Source of the DNA: Terana coerulea
Lineage: Eukaryota; Basidiomycota; Agaricomycetes; Polyporales; Phanerochaetaceae
Direction: 5' to 3'
Assembly: GCA_024811115.1 (NCBI GenBank)
Contig: JAKOGH010000169.1
Coordinates: forward strand, 1 to 16,468
DNA: 16,468 nucleotides
The notes under the pieces were generated by a model. The model had not been told where the DNA came from. It did not search any database and was given only the letters and a program-made list of their open reading frames with translations. A program made the position numbers and the translations under genes. Positions 1 to 9,876 of this stretch are shown here, one piece after another (position 1 is the first letter of the stretch; every line of letters begins with the position of its first letter).

Positions 1-381
1 CTACAAGTGAGAGCACAAGCAACAAAAAACGACGAAGCCTACTAAATAAACATAGGCGCCAATTCTGCCCGGGGTTCGATTCCACGTGTGGGAACGTTGT
101 TTCTTTCTCCGTAATTCGCTCTCACCAGGTAGAATATGGTACGGAGCATTAAGCAGCCACGAATGATTTGCACCATATTGTCTGTAGCTATATGAAACAA
201 CGCACAGCTAAGTCGCCCAACTTTTACACGGGCAGTCATCGTTTGTTCATGGAATGTTTAGCATTAGAATCAGGCTGAGAAGCGACAGAGTCCCAGTAAA
301 TGCCTGCATTGAAGTCCAGTCAAAGTTGTTCTACTCTTCCGCTAAGTCTATGAAGTTGGTCTGGGTATAGTTCTTCCTCCT
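1..381. other. Left-edge stretch without a recognisable gene
   Basis: No exon chain or conserved protein segment is visible here. The only recognisable element is a perfect match to the RNA polymerase III B-box consensus, ggttcgattcc, at 73-83. It could form the T-arm of a tRNA with one mismatched stem pair (70-74 with 82-86), but no matching acceptor stem, D-arm or anticodon arm can be placed before it. A five-base inverted repeat (gccta 37-41, taggc 53-57) lies just upstream. The rest is probably the 3' flank of the F-box gene. A tRNA relic or a tRNA-derived short repeat remains possible. Confidence 0.4.
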
Positions 382-1594
382 TTACATATCGATCGCCCAC
401 CCACTTCCCTGGTTCAGCTTGAACGACTTGAAAGCACCATGACTACTGAGCTGAGCAAGCGTAGACCAAATATCTGAGAGCAAGCGCGGCTGAAGAAGCT
501 CCCAAATTTCTTTAGTTACGAAGTTGCTACGAGGTCGTATGATCAGAGTGATGTCCTCAAGGGCGCGGTTGGCATCTGCGGAAACTGTCGCAAGGATCCT
601 CCATCCACATAACCAATCGGTGAGGAAGGAGTACATGGATAGCTTGACGGAGGCGAGGGCTTTGCACTCTGAGAGATCGATAAGCGCGGTACCGGCTGCA
701 GCCAACGAAAGACCGATTGAGTACGTGAAAAGGTCGTGTCTATAATTAAGGGGACGTACAATCTATGTCCAGAACAACTGCCGAAAAAGTCAAACTCAGG
801 TTGGTAAGGCTGACTTTAGTAGCGTTCAATAGCGCCTGTATTCCCGCGTAGCCGCCATCCAAGTCATGAATAGTGAGTTCTTGAAGAGTGAGAGCAGATG
901 GTGAGGCGGCAACATGAAGGAGCAAGGATTCCGGGCTGCCGTACAGAGTGAGGTTGCGGATAGCTAGCTGCTTTGGGCTGCTGTAATCCCTCCCGGGACG
1001 CCGAAAGGAGTAGAAGCAAAAGGCCTTGACAGTTAAATCACGGACAGCCCCAAAGCAGCCCAACAGTATGCCGACATCGCTGTCGGGGATTTCCTCCTGG
1101 GAAGTCTCGATGCTGAGTTTCGATAGAGAAGGAAGAGTCCTTTCGGGGCTATCCGGGATCGGGTCCGCCACAAAGACGTTGTGTAAGGCAACTTCCTCCA
1201 GCCGAGGGCACAACGCGATAGTTGAGATGAGAAGAAGCGGGTCGTGATATTCAGATACGGGATTGAAAAGTGTGTTCAGATCGGAAGCAGTGGAACCTTG
1301 GGCTTCAAGCTGAGAGTTGGCCTTCAAATTGAGCTGCCGTACACATCTTGCAATGGCATGGTTATTCCGGAGGAAAGCGTGGAGCTTGGCTAGTGTCGGA
1401 TAGTGGGACGCGCCTGGATCGACATCTTGACTGCCAACGAAGGTATAGTTGATAGCGTAAAAGAGGTGCGAACGCGTGAGAACGTGCCAGGTACGATTTA
1501 CAAGAGCGCACGAGCGCAGATCGCCCATGCTATGAGGGTTTGAAGTTGAGAGAGATGCCAGAACAGCATCGACGAGCTCAGCGGGGAGCTGCAT
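382..1594 (-). CDS. F-box domain protein
   Basis: Predicted protein of 382 aa from two exons (1594-760 and 695-382) with a 64-nt intron at 696-759 (donor GTACGT, acceptor CTGCAG, phase 1). Splicing joins the two open frames without a break. The N-terminus has the F-box layout: LPAELVDAVLASL from residue 3, then the LRSCALVNRTW segment and a SHLF motif near residues 42-45. F-box proteins bind Skp1 through this domain and choose substrates for SCF ubiquitin ligases. The rest (about residues 60-382) has scattered leucine-rich, beta/alpha-like stretches such as CPRLEEVALHNV and LQELTIHDLDG, typical of the degenerate leucine-rich tails of the large Agaricomycete F-box family. I chose the Met at 1594 because the F-box follows directly; an in-frame Met at 1633 would add 13 hydrophobic residues. 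The substrate cannot be told. It lies downstream of hydrolase copy A on the same strand. Confidence 0.75.
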
Positions 1595-2338
1595 GCGATA
1601 GCAGGAGTATAAGACAAATATAATTGATAACACAAATTAGTTGTTACTCGCCTGCGGCGCACTCATCTTCCCTGCGTGCTCTTCAGGCGGATGATTTGGG
1701 GAATTTACGGTATCCAAACTGACGTCGTGAAAGGTGGCGGGCATCCCTTCAGAAAACACAAAGAGTACCTGTCTAAGTATCAATGTCAGATATGTTCCAA
1801 CAAGTGAGAAGACCAGGGGTGTGGGACTTTCCTGCAAAATAGACAGGTTGAGTGAGCCTGAATTCTGATGATTCACCGCTCTCTCCAGATTCGCGGATGG
1901 CAAGGCTTGGCGCTTAGAGACAACTATTCCCTGGAATTGTCTTGTGTAGGTGCTCAAGAGCCTGCGCTTGCTTATATCCAAAAGCTGAATGCTGGATTTG
2001 AGGGATGAAGTAGCGAGCTGTCGTGGAAGGAGCCTGAGAGCGATCTTCCGATGAGCTCGAGGACTTGGTGGCGTGAGCGCATCACGGCATGTGCCGATTT
2101 CATGCTCCGCCCACAAAACTACTGAGGCCAGACGATCGTTGGCAGCACCTCCGAGTCAGCTCGAGCTCCGCGCTTACTTAAGCTTCGAGTCGGCAACTTC
2201 AGTAACGAATTATCTGGCAAATGTCGACAAGCTGCGACGTCCGGAATCATTATGATGTAATACCAGCCCTGTACGCATGCTAAGTGAGACTACCAAGCAT
2301 GCCTACTAGTACTTGTAGTTGACACATCCACCACGGCT
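1595..2338. other. Intergenic region between hydrolase A and the F-box gene
   Basis: About 740 nt separate the stop codon of hydrolase A (right) from the start of the F-box gene (left). It should hold the terminator of A and the promoter and 5' leader of the F-box gene. A 159-codon open frame on the minus strand (2116-1637) ends four bases before the upstream in-frame Met of the F-box ORF. Its protein has no family signature and ends in a stop, so I do not call it a gene. A non-coding 5' exon for the F-box transcript cannot be excluded. Confidence 0.4.
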
Positions 2339-3562
2339 TTACATATTCTCCGAAAGCAGCCGCACCATATTCTCAGGCTCATCCCAATGGTACTGCATGA
2401 TCAAGGTTAGAGCACGAATATGCTGTTGAGGCTACCAGCTTACGCAGTGATTTCCTTCAACCTTGACATAGGATACCTCCCGCTTACATTTTCCTTGCGG
2501 CACCCCTTTTCCATCAGTTCTTGTAGGTGCTTCACAGTCCACACGCAGGGCCAAATGGAGCGGTCGCACCACATTATCACGAAGTCGACGTTGGGGAGGA
2601 AGACATCGGCATCAAGGAACGTATGGGTAGTATGCCGTATACGCAGGTCATCAGAGACCATCAAGACTTTGCCGAATCGAAAGACAGCAGGAGGATACGT
2701 TAGACTTAGTAGCTCTTCTTCCGATAGCCGGAGCAACGTGGGTGTAAGATCGGGAGTCGCCGAGAACTGACGAATTTCCTCTGTTGTCATGGTCTTGGGG
2801 TTAACCACGGGTGCATAGTACGATGATACCCAGCTGACAAAAGCCGAGCTTTTCTGATCAACTGGAACGTTAGGATCGCTGAACGGATCCATCGGTTCAT
2901 CCACTGGGTAAATGCCAAATATAAGGCACGGCGCATCTAGATGGAGTCCTGCGTGAGACTACATTGACAAGGTAGTAAAGCTGCAATTTTATACTAACCG
3001 TACATTATCACCCTGCGCAGAAAATATCGGAGAATGAACTTTGTCTCGCTGGAGACGGTCTGCGGATCCCCAAACAGTGGTAAGAGACAGCTATTTCCCA
3101 ATGACCATAGCGCAAGGACCAGACCGCCTGTAGTGTCTTTGCCCACAGTCTTGGCGACTGGGATGTTCTCGGTGGTGCAAAAGCGCGCTATGAACAGCGC
3201 TAATTCGCGGCCCAGACGTCGCATGCCTGAAGCCTCGGCCTCAACGTCTGAGTTCCCAAAATCGGACAGTTCCTCTTCGGTATATGGAGTCGAGCCGGGG
3301 TGGTCGCGGATGTTCATGCTGACGAGGCGGATTCCGTATTTCGATGCATGTTGGAGCATGGGACGAAATACAGCTGTCATAATATGAGTCAACGAGAACC
3401 AGCTGAGATCATAGTTACGCAGCATCGGCGGAGATACTCACCACTATGAACCACGAGTCCGTGAACCAAGACGATAGTGGTATAGTCCGACACACCCGGC
3501 GGAACCCCAGAATCTTCATAGTATATCTCTGTACCATTGTCGTCAATCTGGGCGGTAGGCAT
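2339..3562 (-). CDS. Alpha/beta-hydrolase fold protein, copy A, with one frameshift
   Basis: Four exons: 3562-3442, 3373-2999, 2936-2444 and 2392-2339; introns of 68, 62 and 51 nt. The protein matches copy B almost end to end. Visible elements: N-terminal beta strands MPTAQIDDNGTEIYYEDSG; VLVHG near residues 31-35, the usual oxyanion-side HG; RDHPGSTPYTEEELSDF near 63-79; the nucleophile elbow LWSLGN with Ser131, where the family's first Gly is Leu; WCDRS near 287-291, a candidate for the acid; and a C-terminal NHC-YHWDEPE segment carrying the likely catalytic His. The fold covers esterases, lipases, epoxide hydrolases and others, so the substrate cannot be told. Exon 3 is 493 nt against 494 in copy B. 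One base is missing between about 2482 and 2512, next to the run ccccttttcc, so the reading frame breaks before the catalytic His. It may be a sequence error or a young pseudogene. All splice sites are intact. Confidence 0.8.
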
Positions 3563-3984
3563 GTTGGAGTGGAACGCTGATATCTGAAAGAATAGGGATG
3601 GGCGAGAAGCACACGAAGAGTGGCAGAGGCAAGATGAATGAGCACACACACCCGCAGCGAACACTATTTATTGTTTGTCGTGCGCTACGTGAACCACGTG
3701 GAGGTGCACCATTAGCTTGCGCAGCTTTCTTGCCAGCGTACGTGCGGAGAACTTCCGAGAAAACATGCGAAGACGGCGATCCGCTACTGCATCCGTGATC
3801 GGAGAGCGTTCAGTCAATGAGGAATCGTCATTTAGAACATGGCTGGAGCACTGTGTAAGTTCACTGGAGTCTAGAGCATTCGCTAAGGCAATGATGACTG
3901 TGCGGACCAATGTTGGATGCGCCACCGTCAAGTGCAACAAGCTCAGCAGTCTAAAGAGGGTATTCAACGACCTAAAACCAAATA

Positions 3985-4042
3985 GGTCACCGCCACTTAC
4001 CCACAGACACATGCTCATCGAGCGCGCGCTCTCCAGCAGGCC
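3985..4042 (-). repeat. Conserved block upstream of hydrolase A (partner at 9309-9368)
   Basis: About 58 nt that align with 9309-9368, upstream of copy B. Shared on the minus strand are a GCGCGCTCGAT core and, about 22 nt later, a GTAAGT intron-donor-like word. Distance to the hydrolase start is about 430-540 nt in both. Read on the minus strand the blocks resemble LExARSxxxxL followed by a donor, but copy B has one extra base in the block, which argues against a conserved reading frame. It could be a promoter or leader element, or a relic exon of a neighbouring gene carried along in the duplication. Confidence 0.5.
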
Positions 4043-5871
4043 TTCTATGGCCGATTAGCGCATCTCCGTGGAACATCGGAAAACTATCCCCAATTGTACG
4101 TTCGTCAGGGCACGTAGCTGAGATGAATTTGTGGTAGATATTCACCAAACACGATTAGCAAGGCGCAACACGGCAAATGTACGCCAAAATACTGTGCAGG
4201 TACGCTACAGCGCGCATGGCATGGCAGGCAATTGTGCCTGGAACTCAGCAAACTCGCTGGACGTCATGAGCTAGCTATCGTAATGCAAAGTCTACCGAAA
4301 ATGAATCAACAGTGCGGAAGATGGTGGCGATGATCACTTACCTCCATATTGATGCGAGAGCTTAGCATGGTCTAATTGAGTGCTGTCGAGTAGGCCGTAA
4401 CCCCAGTGAGAATCGACAATGTGGAGAGATGTTTAGAAACGCGCTCGCCGTCATTGAGGGCAGAAGAGGACAGCTGCGCTCAGGAACGGGAAAACTGGAA
4501 GGATAGGAACAGATAGGCACATATAGCGCCCGTCGCAAAACGTTCAGAATCGCTCTCGTATGTGAGGGTATGTAAGGAAATGTTTCTCATTGTGTGCTAT
4601 ATATACATTCATATCTAGCAGTTCCGATCCGAAATACGTCCTATCCAGCGTGCTGTGGTCAACTAGAACTACGAGACCTACTAAGTCGACGATATTAGGT
4701 AAATGTAAAGGTTGTCTGTACATAGCACTCACGAGACTCGTGCTTGCAGAGCAGACAGGCCGGCTTCGGTGGCAGGTAACTCTGAGCGCGGTTTTCAAGC
4801 TGCATTGACGTGGTCGCCGGTTGCGCGTATGAGGATGATCGATGAGGGGGTAGCTGAGTGACTTCCAACAGTGCGAGGATGGTCGGGGATCTGTATATAG
4901 CTTTAGTAGTGTATATGCCGAGCGCAGAAGGATACATCATACCGCATACGGGCCGCACAATCTTGCTACATATCTCTATGAAATGGTAATGTCAGTTCAG
5001 TTTTGAATAGCTGTAGTTACGTACATCGTCCATACATGTAACCCTTCGATTTGTGTTGCTGCCACCTTTCGCGCGCGCATATTGAAGCTGGGTGACGACG
5101 TACCTGTGAGAGTGCCGTGCAGAGCCCTCCGTGTGATTTTGAGACGCATATATGCAGCCTTATCGGAACGGTTCATGTTTTCGGAATGCAACACTTACTG
5201 GTTACCTGCTGGGCCCGTAGTCTTTGCGCAGAGGATGCTCCCGGGTGACATCTGTCTATGCTTGTCGAAGATGAAAGGGGGCAGACCGGTCGGGGAGGCG
5301 AACGGATGGCGGGGATGGCGGGGATGGTAGAGATGGTAGTCGTGCGCAGCAAGGTGAACTTGTCACTTGGGGCACGCTCGTCCTTCTTATGCTAAGCGCA
5401 AACTGCCGAGGGTTCCAGATTGGGAGCGGGGCGGGGGGTAGGATCGGCGGGACGACAAGGGCAACAGGCGCGCGTTGAGGTGCGCAGAGCAGGATGCGCA
5501 ACTCGCCACGACAAGGACGAGCAATGTTCGCATCGCGCTACGCGTCGCATGCATGACACTGCGCAATGGGGCAGGTCGCGTCGACATGAGCATCGTGACG
5601 CACGTCGAGCGGACGCGTCGGTGTCGGACGTCGCGATTATGTAACATCAAGCGCGCGGACAAATAGGCCCAAATACGGTAGAAGCGGACAGGAACATATT
5701 CCATAACGTGTTTACATACAGGTGCGTTCGAGAACGGATATGCGCAATGTCGCTTCTCACTGGGCCGTAACGCTCAAGACGGCGCTCAACATAACGTCCC
5801 GTAAGCCCTCAGGTAAAATGATAACGCCAGACTTGGGTTGTGAACAGGTTTGAAATGAGTACCGCGGTACC
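4043..5871. other. Long gap between hydrolase A and pseudogene D
   Basis: About 1.8 kb without a convincing gene. The matching gap on the other duplicate (B to C) is much shorter, so this stretch is either an insertion or relaxed sequence. Two parts stand out: a GC- and CpG-rich patch at about 5340-5665, and a degenerate 9-bp tandem repeat at 5303-5338. On the minus strand, 4731-4680 has an intron-like layout (GTGAGT, CTAAT, ACTTAG) next to a short open frame (4958-4732), but the encoded peptide is unrecognisable and I could not build a longer exon chain. Confidence 0.4.
5303..5338. repeat. Degenerate 9-bp tandem repeat, four units
   Basis: Four successive units of the pattern gggatggcg can be read: cggatggcg, gggatggcg, gggatggta and gagatggta. 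It is a small minisatellite at the left edge of the GC-rich patch. No gene overlaps it. Confidence 0.8.
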
Positions 5872-6800
5872 TCACATGCTAGCTAAGCGCATGCTGTAGC
5901 AGCTAGCTGATTCTTTGCATTTGGGTTGAAGATTTTCCACTAGTAATTTCGCCATCCGCTCTGGCTCATCCCAAAAATGCTGTATTGCATTTTAACACGC
6001 AGAAGAATTGATGAAACCGGCGGCTGTACTCACCATATATCTGGCATTCTCGACTCCCAACACTAAGGTCTTGCGTGCCGCGGTTCCCTCGAATGCCAGT
6101 CCCGAGGTAGCTTGCCCAGGAACCGTGCCTCCCATGTGCAAGGCCGAGTCGAGCGGCTGCGCCAGACTCAGCGCCTCAACATCCGTAAGGAACGTGTCCA
6201 TGTCCCACGATATGTTACGGGCGTGGCGCGGCAGGATCTCTTCCGCGACGTCTAGAATTGTGGCGGAGCGACCAACTACGGAAGGTTCGACAAAAGCTTG
6301 TACCTGGCTTCTATAGGCTAAGGCGGAAGAGTGTCGGCACTAACTCCAGCGCCGCCAGGCTGACGCGGAGTGTTTCAGGTGTGAGGTCGAAGAGTGCGCG
6401 TTCATGTGCGAAGCGTGATGACACCCAATCTAGAAATGCGGGCCCTTTGCCTTCAGGAGAATAGTTGTATCACGCATGAGATACGACATCAAGCCTAGTA
6501 AGTAACTCCAGATCAGTATAGATGCTGCACACTAGACAAGACGGTTTTGTGCCCCGCACAATCTCAAAGGGCTGCCTCACGATGTTGAAAGGTTTACTTA
6601 CCATACATGGCGACCTTACGCAGATAGCGTCCCAGTATTTGTAGACTTCGTCCCTGAGTCGACAGTTAGTAGGCCGCCAAAGATCAATAGGCACTCGAAT
6701 GTTCGCCATGGAGTCGCCGCATCGCAAATAACAGGCCGCTCGTAGCAGGGATAGCCTCCACCTAAGGGACGAACGGAGTGGACCATCGTGCATATGTGTG
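5872..6800 (-). pseudogene. Alpha/beta-hydrolase pseudogene, copy D (closest to copy C)
   Basis: The minus strand keeps a recognisable 3' half of the hydrolase gene, from within exon 2 to the final exon. Matches to copy C include TLRVSLAALELVPTLFRLS and EPSVVGRS, and a last exon beginning HFWDEPERMAKLLVEN after a good 54-nt intron (5980-6033). Lesions: exon 1 and the first half of exon 2 are missing beyond about 6800; a 4-base insertion (near 6636-6639) shifts exon 2; the exon 3 acceptor AG has become AC (near 6549); an in-frame TGA lies at 6470-6472 and a TAG at 6311-6313, the latter next to a further 4-base length change; the NHF segment with the catalytic His reads ARYM; and the normal stop is lost, giving a tail to the TGA at 5872. 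Several independent lesions of different kinds make sequencing error an unlikely explanation. Confidence 0.85.
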
Positions 6801-6833
6801 ATGAAACATCCTCAAGTCACCCATGCATAGAGA

Positions 6834-6894
6834 CGGCAATCTGAGAATGCATGAGCATCAAGCACAGTGACCAGTGAGGAGTCGAGGCACTTAC
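6834..6894 (-). repeat. Conserved intron-like block upstream of pseudogene D (partner at 11356-11409)
   Basis: This block aligns with one upstream of copy C. On the minus strand both run from a GTRAGYGCC donor-like start through TGCTTGATGCTCA to an acceptor-like CAGATTRCCG. In D the implied intron would be 6841-6894. Both ends of the intron signal are kept, so it may be a leader intron of the C/D-type gene or an intron of an older flanking gene. A weaker match, which could be read as TFFG, lies just outside the donor in both. Confidence 0.5.
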
Positions 6895-7591
6895 ACGGTA
6901 CACTGGAATAGGTCGCGACTAGCAGAACCAAAGAACGTGAAAGCTGCACTGGCGACAATTATAACTACGCAGAACTGGCGACTTTTGTCCCGCACACGCA
7001 GTTCTTTTTGGTCATGTTTCTTCGTAAATAGCGAGTTACGAAGGCAACAGGGTTTTAAGATGGTGGTTTGACTCTGAGCGACTCTGACGGACACGAATTT
7101 TGCGGACTTGTAGGCGGCCATCAATTGATCCGCTTTCGGACCCCGGCGGCGGCTTAGTAGACACCGTGACCACCACGTACTCATGTACTCAATCCTCCTG
7201 TCTTCATTGAACCTCCCACTCATAGCATTTTGCACAAAGGATGGTAGCCAATTATAAAAAGAGAAAAAGAGAGGACTACATGCCAGTTCGGGCGACAAGG
7301 TGCGGGAATGTCGGGCATGCTAGCGCTGAGACCGTGACTACTGACTGGAATTCAAGATCCACTGGCAAAGGATGGCCATTGGGACGTGCATGATTCGCAT
7401 GCTGGATACTTCGAAGCTCACTAGTTAGCGAAGTGTAAAAGTGCCCCTTGCCTGGCGCTGTAGCCTTGATATGATGATTTGACGTGGTGAGTACATACGC
7501 ACGGGAACATATCGGCCCTGAAAGGAATACGACTTCGGTGAACGGCCCATAGTACAAATCTCGAAGACTCCGACATTGGAACATTGCGGCT
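6895..7591. other. Gap between pseudogene D and hydrolase B
   Basis: About 700 nt with no recognisable gene. It must contain the 3' end signals of copy B on the minus strand. A plus-strand CCAAT followed directly by TATAAAA (7248-7259) looks like a core promoter, but no plus-strand gene follows it. Two minus-strand open frames here (7298-6891 and 7584-7276) encode unrecognisable proteins. Confidence 0.4.
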
Positions 7592-8820
7592 TCAAAGCAG
7601 CTCCGATAGCAGCCGAGTCATGCTCTCAGGTTTGTCCCAATGGTACTGCGTGATCCACGTCAGAGTAAACAGGCGTTTTCAAGTATGATTTGCACCCACG
7701 AAATGATTCCACTCAATCTTCACAAACGAGACCTCTCGCTTACGCTTCCCCGGATCTACTTCCTCCTGCAGAAGGGCTTGCAGGTACTTTGCAGTCCATA
7801 TGCACATCCAAACAGAGCGGTTGCACCACAGAACGACGAAGTCGACGTCGGGGAGGAAGACGTCGGCGTCGAGGAAGGTGCGCCGAGTGCTCTGGACACG
7901 TATATCGTTCGAAGTCTTCAAGATGGTACCGAAGCGAGTAAGAACAGGCGGCCAAACGAGATCTTGCCGCTCTTTCGACGGAAGTTCGAGTAACGAAGGT
8001 GCAGGTTTCTGAGACGCCGTGAAGTGTGGAATGTTCTGAAGCGTCATGTCCTGCAAGGTTGGTACGGGCTCATAGAAGGTCAATACCCAGTCGATAAATG
8101 TAGGTCCTTTCTCATCGACGGGGACGTTCGGGTCTTGGTATGGATCCATTCGTCCTACCTGAGGATAACTTCCGAGTGCGAAGGATGGCGCATCTAGACA
8201 CACATCGCCTTCAGATTACATCCATACCCTTGGAATATAAATTTGGGCTCACCATACATGATCACCCTGCGCAAGTAGCTTGCGACAACAGACTTTGTCT
8301 CGGAGGTCAGAGTCTGCGAGTCTCCAAAGAGAGGTAGGAGACTGATGTTCCCCAACGACCACGGCACAAGGACGAGCCCGCCGGTTGCAGTTTCGCCGGT
8401 CGTTGTGATAACCGGAATGTCCTCCGTCGTGCAGAAACGCGCTATGAACTGCGCAACCTCTCGTCCCAGGCGACGAACCCCTGAAGCTTGGACGTCTACG
8501 TCCGGGTTTTTGAAATCCGATAGCTCTTCGTCGGTGTATGCAGTTGAGTCTGGGTGATCGCGGAGGTTCATACTAACAAGGCGAATCCCGTATTTCGATG
8601 CGTGAGGAAGCATGCGGCGAAATATGGCTACCATATGAGACCTTCCGTTAGCACCGAATAGTATATGCTATAGTATAATTTGCTGTGTTAGGCACTCACT
8701 ACTATGAAAGGCGAAGCCATGGATTAAGAGTAAGGTAGTATAGTCTGCTATTCCCTCCGGAGCCCCGGAGTCTTCGTAATATATCTCGGTCCCCTTTTCG
8801 TCGATCTGAGCCGTAGGCAT
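7592..8820 (-). CDS. Alpha/beta-hydrolase fold protein, copy B, intact
   Basis: Four exons: 8820-8700, 8627-8253, 8193-7700 and 7645-7592; introns of 72, 59 and 54 nt, phases 1, 1 and 0. The spliced frame is 1044 nt, 347 aa, with no break. The start MPTAQIDEKGTEIYYEDSG matches copies A and C. The fold landmarks are LIHG (residues 32-35), RDHPDSTAYTDEELSDF (63-79), a nucleophile elbow PWSLGN with Ser131, LWCNRSVW (286-293) and NHFYHWDKPES at the C-terminus with His328 as the likely catalytic base. The elbow has Pro in place of the first Gly of GxSxG, and the possible acid in WC(D/N)RS is Asn here but Asp in copy A. The segment after the elbow (about 150-280) is probably the cap region. No signal peptide is seen, so it is probably cytosolic. 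The exact substrate is unknown. The last intron has a GTGGGT donor and a CTGAC branch site. Confidence 0.9.
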
Positions 8821-9876
8821 GTATGATAGCTGCGATATACAAAAAATCCGAGAAGTAGATGTTGAGTGCTAGAGGCCCGATGAGAGGGCATAGTGCTTGC
8901 CTGGCGCATTATATGCCAGAAAAATGTGTTCGCCAACCGTGGGTGAATAAGGCCTCACTTACCACGCTTTCCCCGCCACTGCATATGCAGCACACTTCCA
9001 TTGCGACTCATGCAAGCTACGGACCGGTAGCACTGAAGAGAAATGGAGAGCGTTCAGTCGCGGAAACCGCTCGTGCCTGGAAGATGACCGAAACCATGGG
9101 GAAAGTTCAGCGAACGATATTTACCCTGAGCTTTACTCAGCGCAACTTCTCCGCAAGCCCGTATCGCAACATGCCTGGCAGCGAGGGCGGGGTATTCGGA
9201 AGGGCTGTTATGTCATCAGAGGGAAAGTGGATTGTACGTGAAGGCACCTTCATTGCATCAAACTTAGACGCATGGGTAACGTACTTCAAACCCTCGTGCC
9301 ATTTAGAAGGATCGCCGTTACTTACACACAGGTACGTCGCGATCGAGCGCGCATTCTCCAAGCATTCCCTTTAGGACTGGTCCAGACAGCTGTCTGTGCA
9401 GTGCAACGAGGCTAGACTGGCTTAAAGTTCTGCTAGTTAGGACATTCGCAAGCAAATTGCCGCAATTTACGTACCAGCAGTAATATGCCGCGAGAGACAA
9501 TGTATGTCTTGGCCCTGGCGAATATCTTTCACATGCACGAGAGCAGCGCTGCTGTTCATCCAACAAATCTTCGACGCGACGGCGCAGCGAGTTTCTTGAC
9601 AGAAAAAATGAGACGTCTCAGCCACCAGCTGTCTTACGCCAGCCATCGAAGTCTATTGTGCACGAGTCAGTAGTGCGAAGTACGAACGTCATCCTCATTG
9701 TCCTACACGCCGCTCCGCGTGCGAACTAGATATGGTTCTAGGGAACCTTATAAGATTGCCTACTTCAGGCTATCACGCAGAACCTCTCATGGCAATGAAT
9801 GGCTCCGGACAAATAATAGAGAACATACGACGAAGAGGGCTACGCCATAGGAAGGAACAAAGAGAATAACTTGGCT
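8821..9876. other. Gap between hydrolase B and hydrolase C
   Basis: About 1.06 kb that contains the upstream region of copy B and the 3' flank of copy C. Apart from the conserved block at 9309-9368, a 15-base word ending in gcgttcagtc at about 9046-9060 recurs at about 3803-3817 upstream of copy A. An intron-like segment is seen on the minus strand at about 9474-9429 (GTACGT, CTAAC, TAGCAG). I could not assemble a protein from these pieces. Confidence 0.4.
9309..9368 (-). repeat. Conserved block upstream of hydrolase B (partner at 3985-4042)
   Basis: The second copy of the A/B upstream block. It shares the GCGCGCTCGAT core and the GTAAGT word on the minus strand, and has one extra T relative to the A copy. 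An intron-like segment lies about 60 nt further upstream. Its presence in the same place before both A and B supports duplication of the whole unit, not just of the coding exons. Confidence 0.5.

Noticed and set aside
1..94. Possible tRNA gene around an exact B-box (73-83)
   Set aside because: Only the T-arm can be formed, with one mismatch. No pairing acceptor strand, D-arm or anticodon arm is found upstream within the window.
1637..2116. 159-codon open frame on the minus strand upstream of the F-box gene
   Set aside because: No family motif, low-complexity tail, ends in a stop before the F-box frame, and F-box domains normally sit at the N-terminus, so no upstream coding exon is expected.
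4680..4958. Possible small spliced gene on the minus strand (intron-like 4680-4731)
   Set aside because: Splice-like words are present, but the flanking peptides match nothing I recognise and no further exon could be joined in frame.
7248..7259. CCAAT plus TATAAAA on the plus strand
   Set aside because: No plus-strand gene starts downstream; the next confirmed genes on both sides are on the minus strand.
6891..7298. 135-codon minus-strand open frame with a hydrophobic stretch
   Set aside because: No family signature, and no counterpart at the equivalent place before copy C, apart from the short block shared there.
7640..7993. Plus-strand open frames opposite hydrolase B, rich in acidic and basic runs
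   Set aside because: Shadow of exon 3 of copy B. The repeated charge pattern comes from the codons of the TFLDADVFLPDVDF segment read in reverse.
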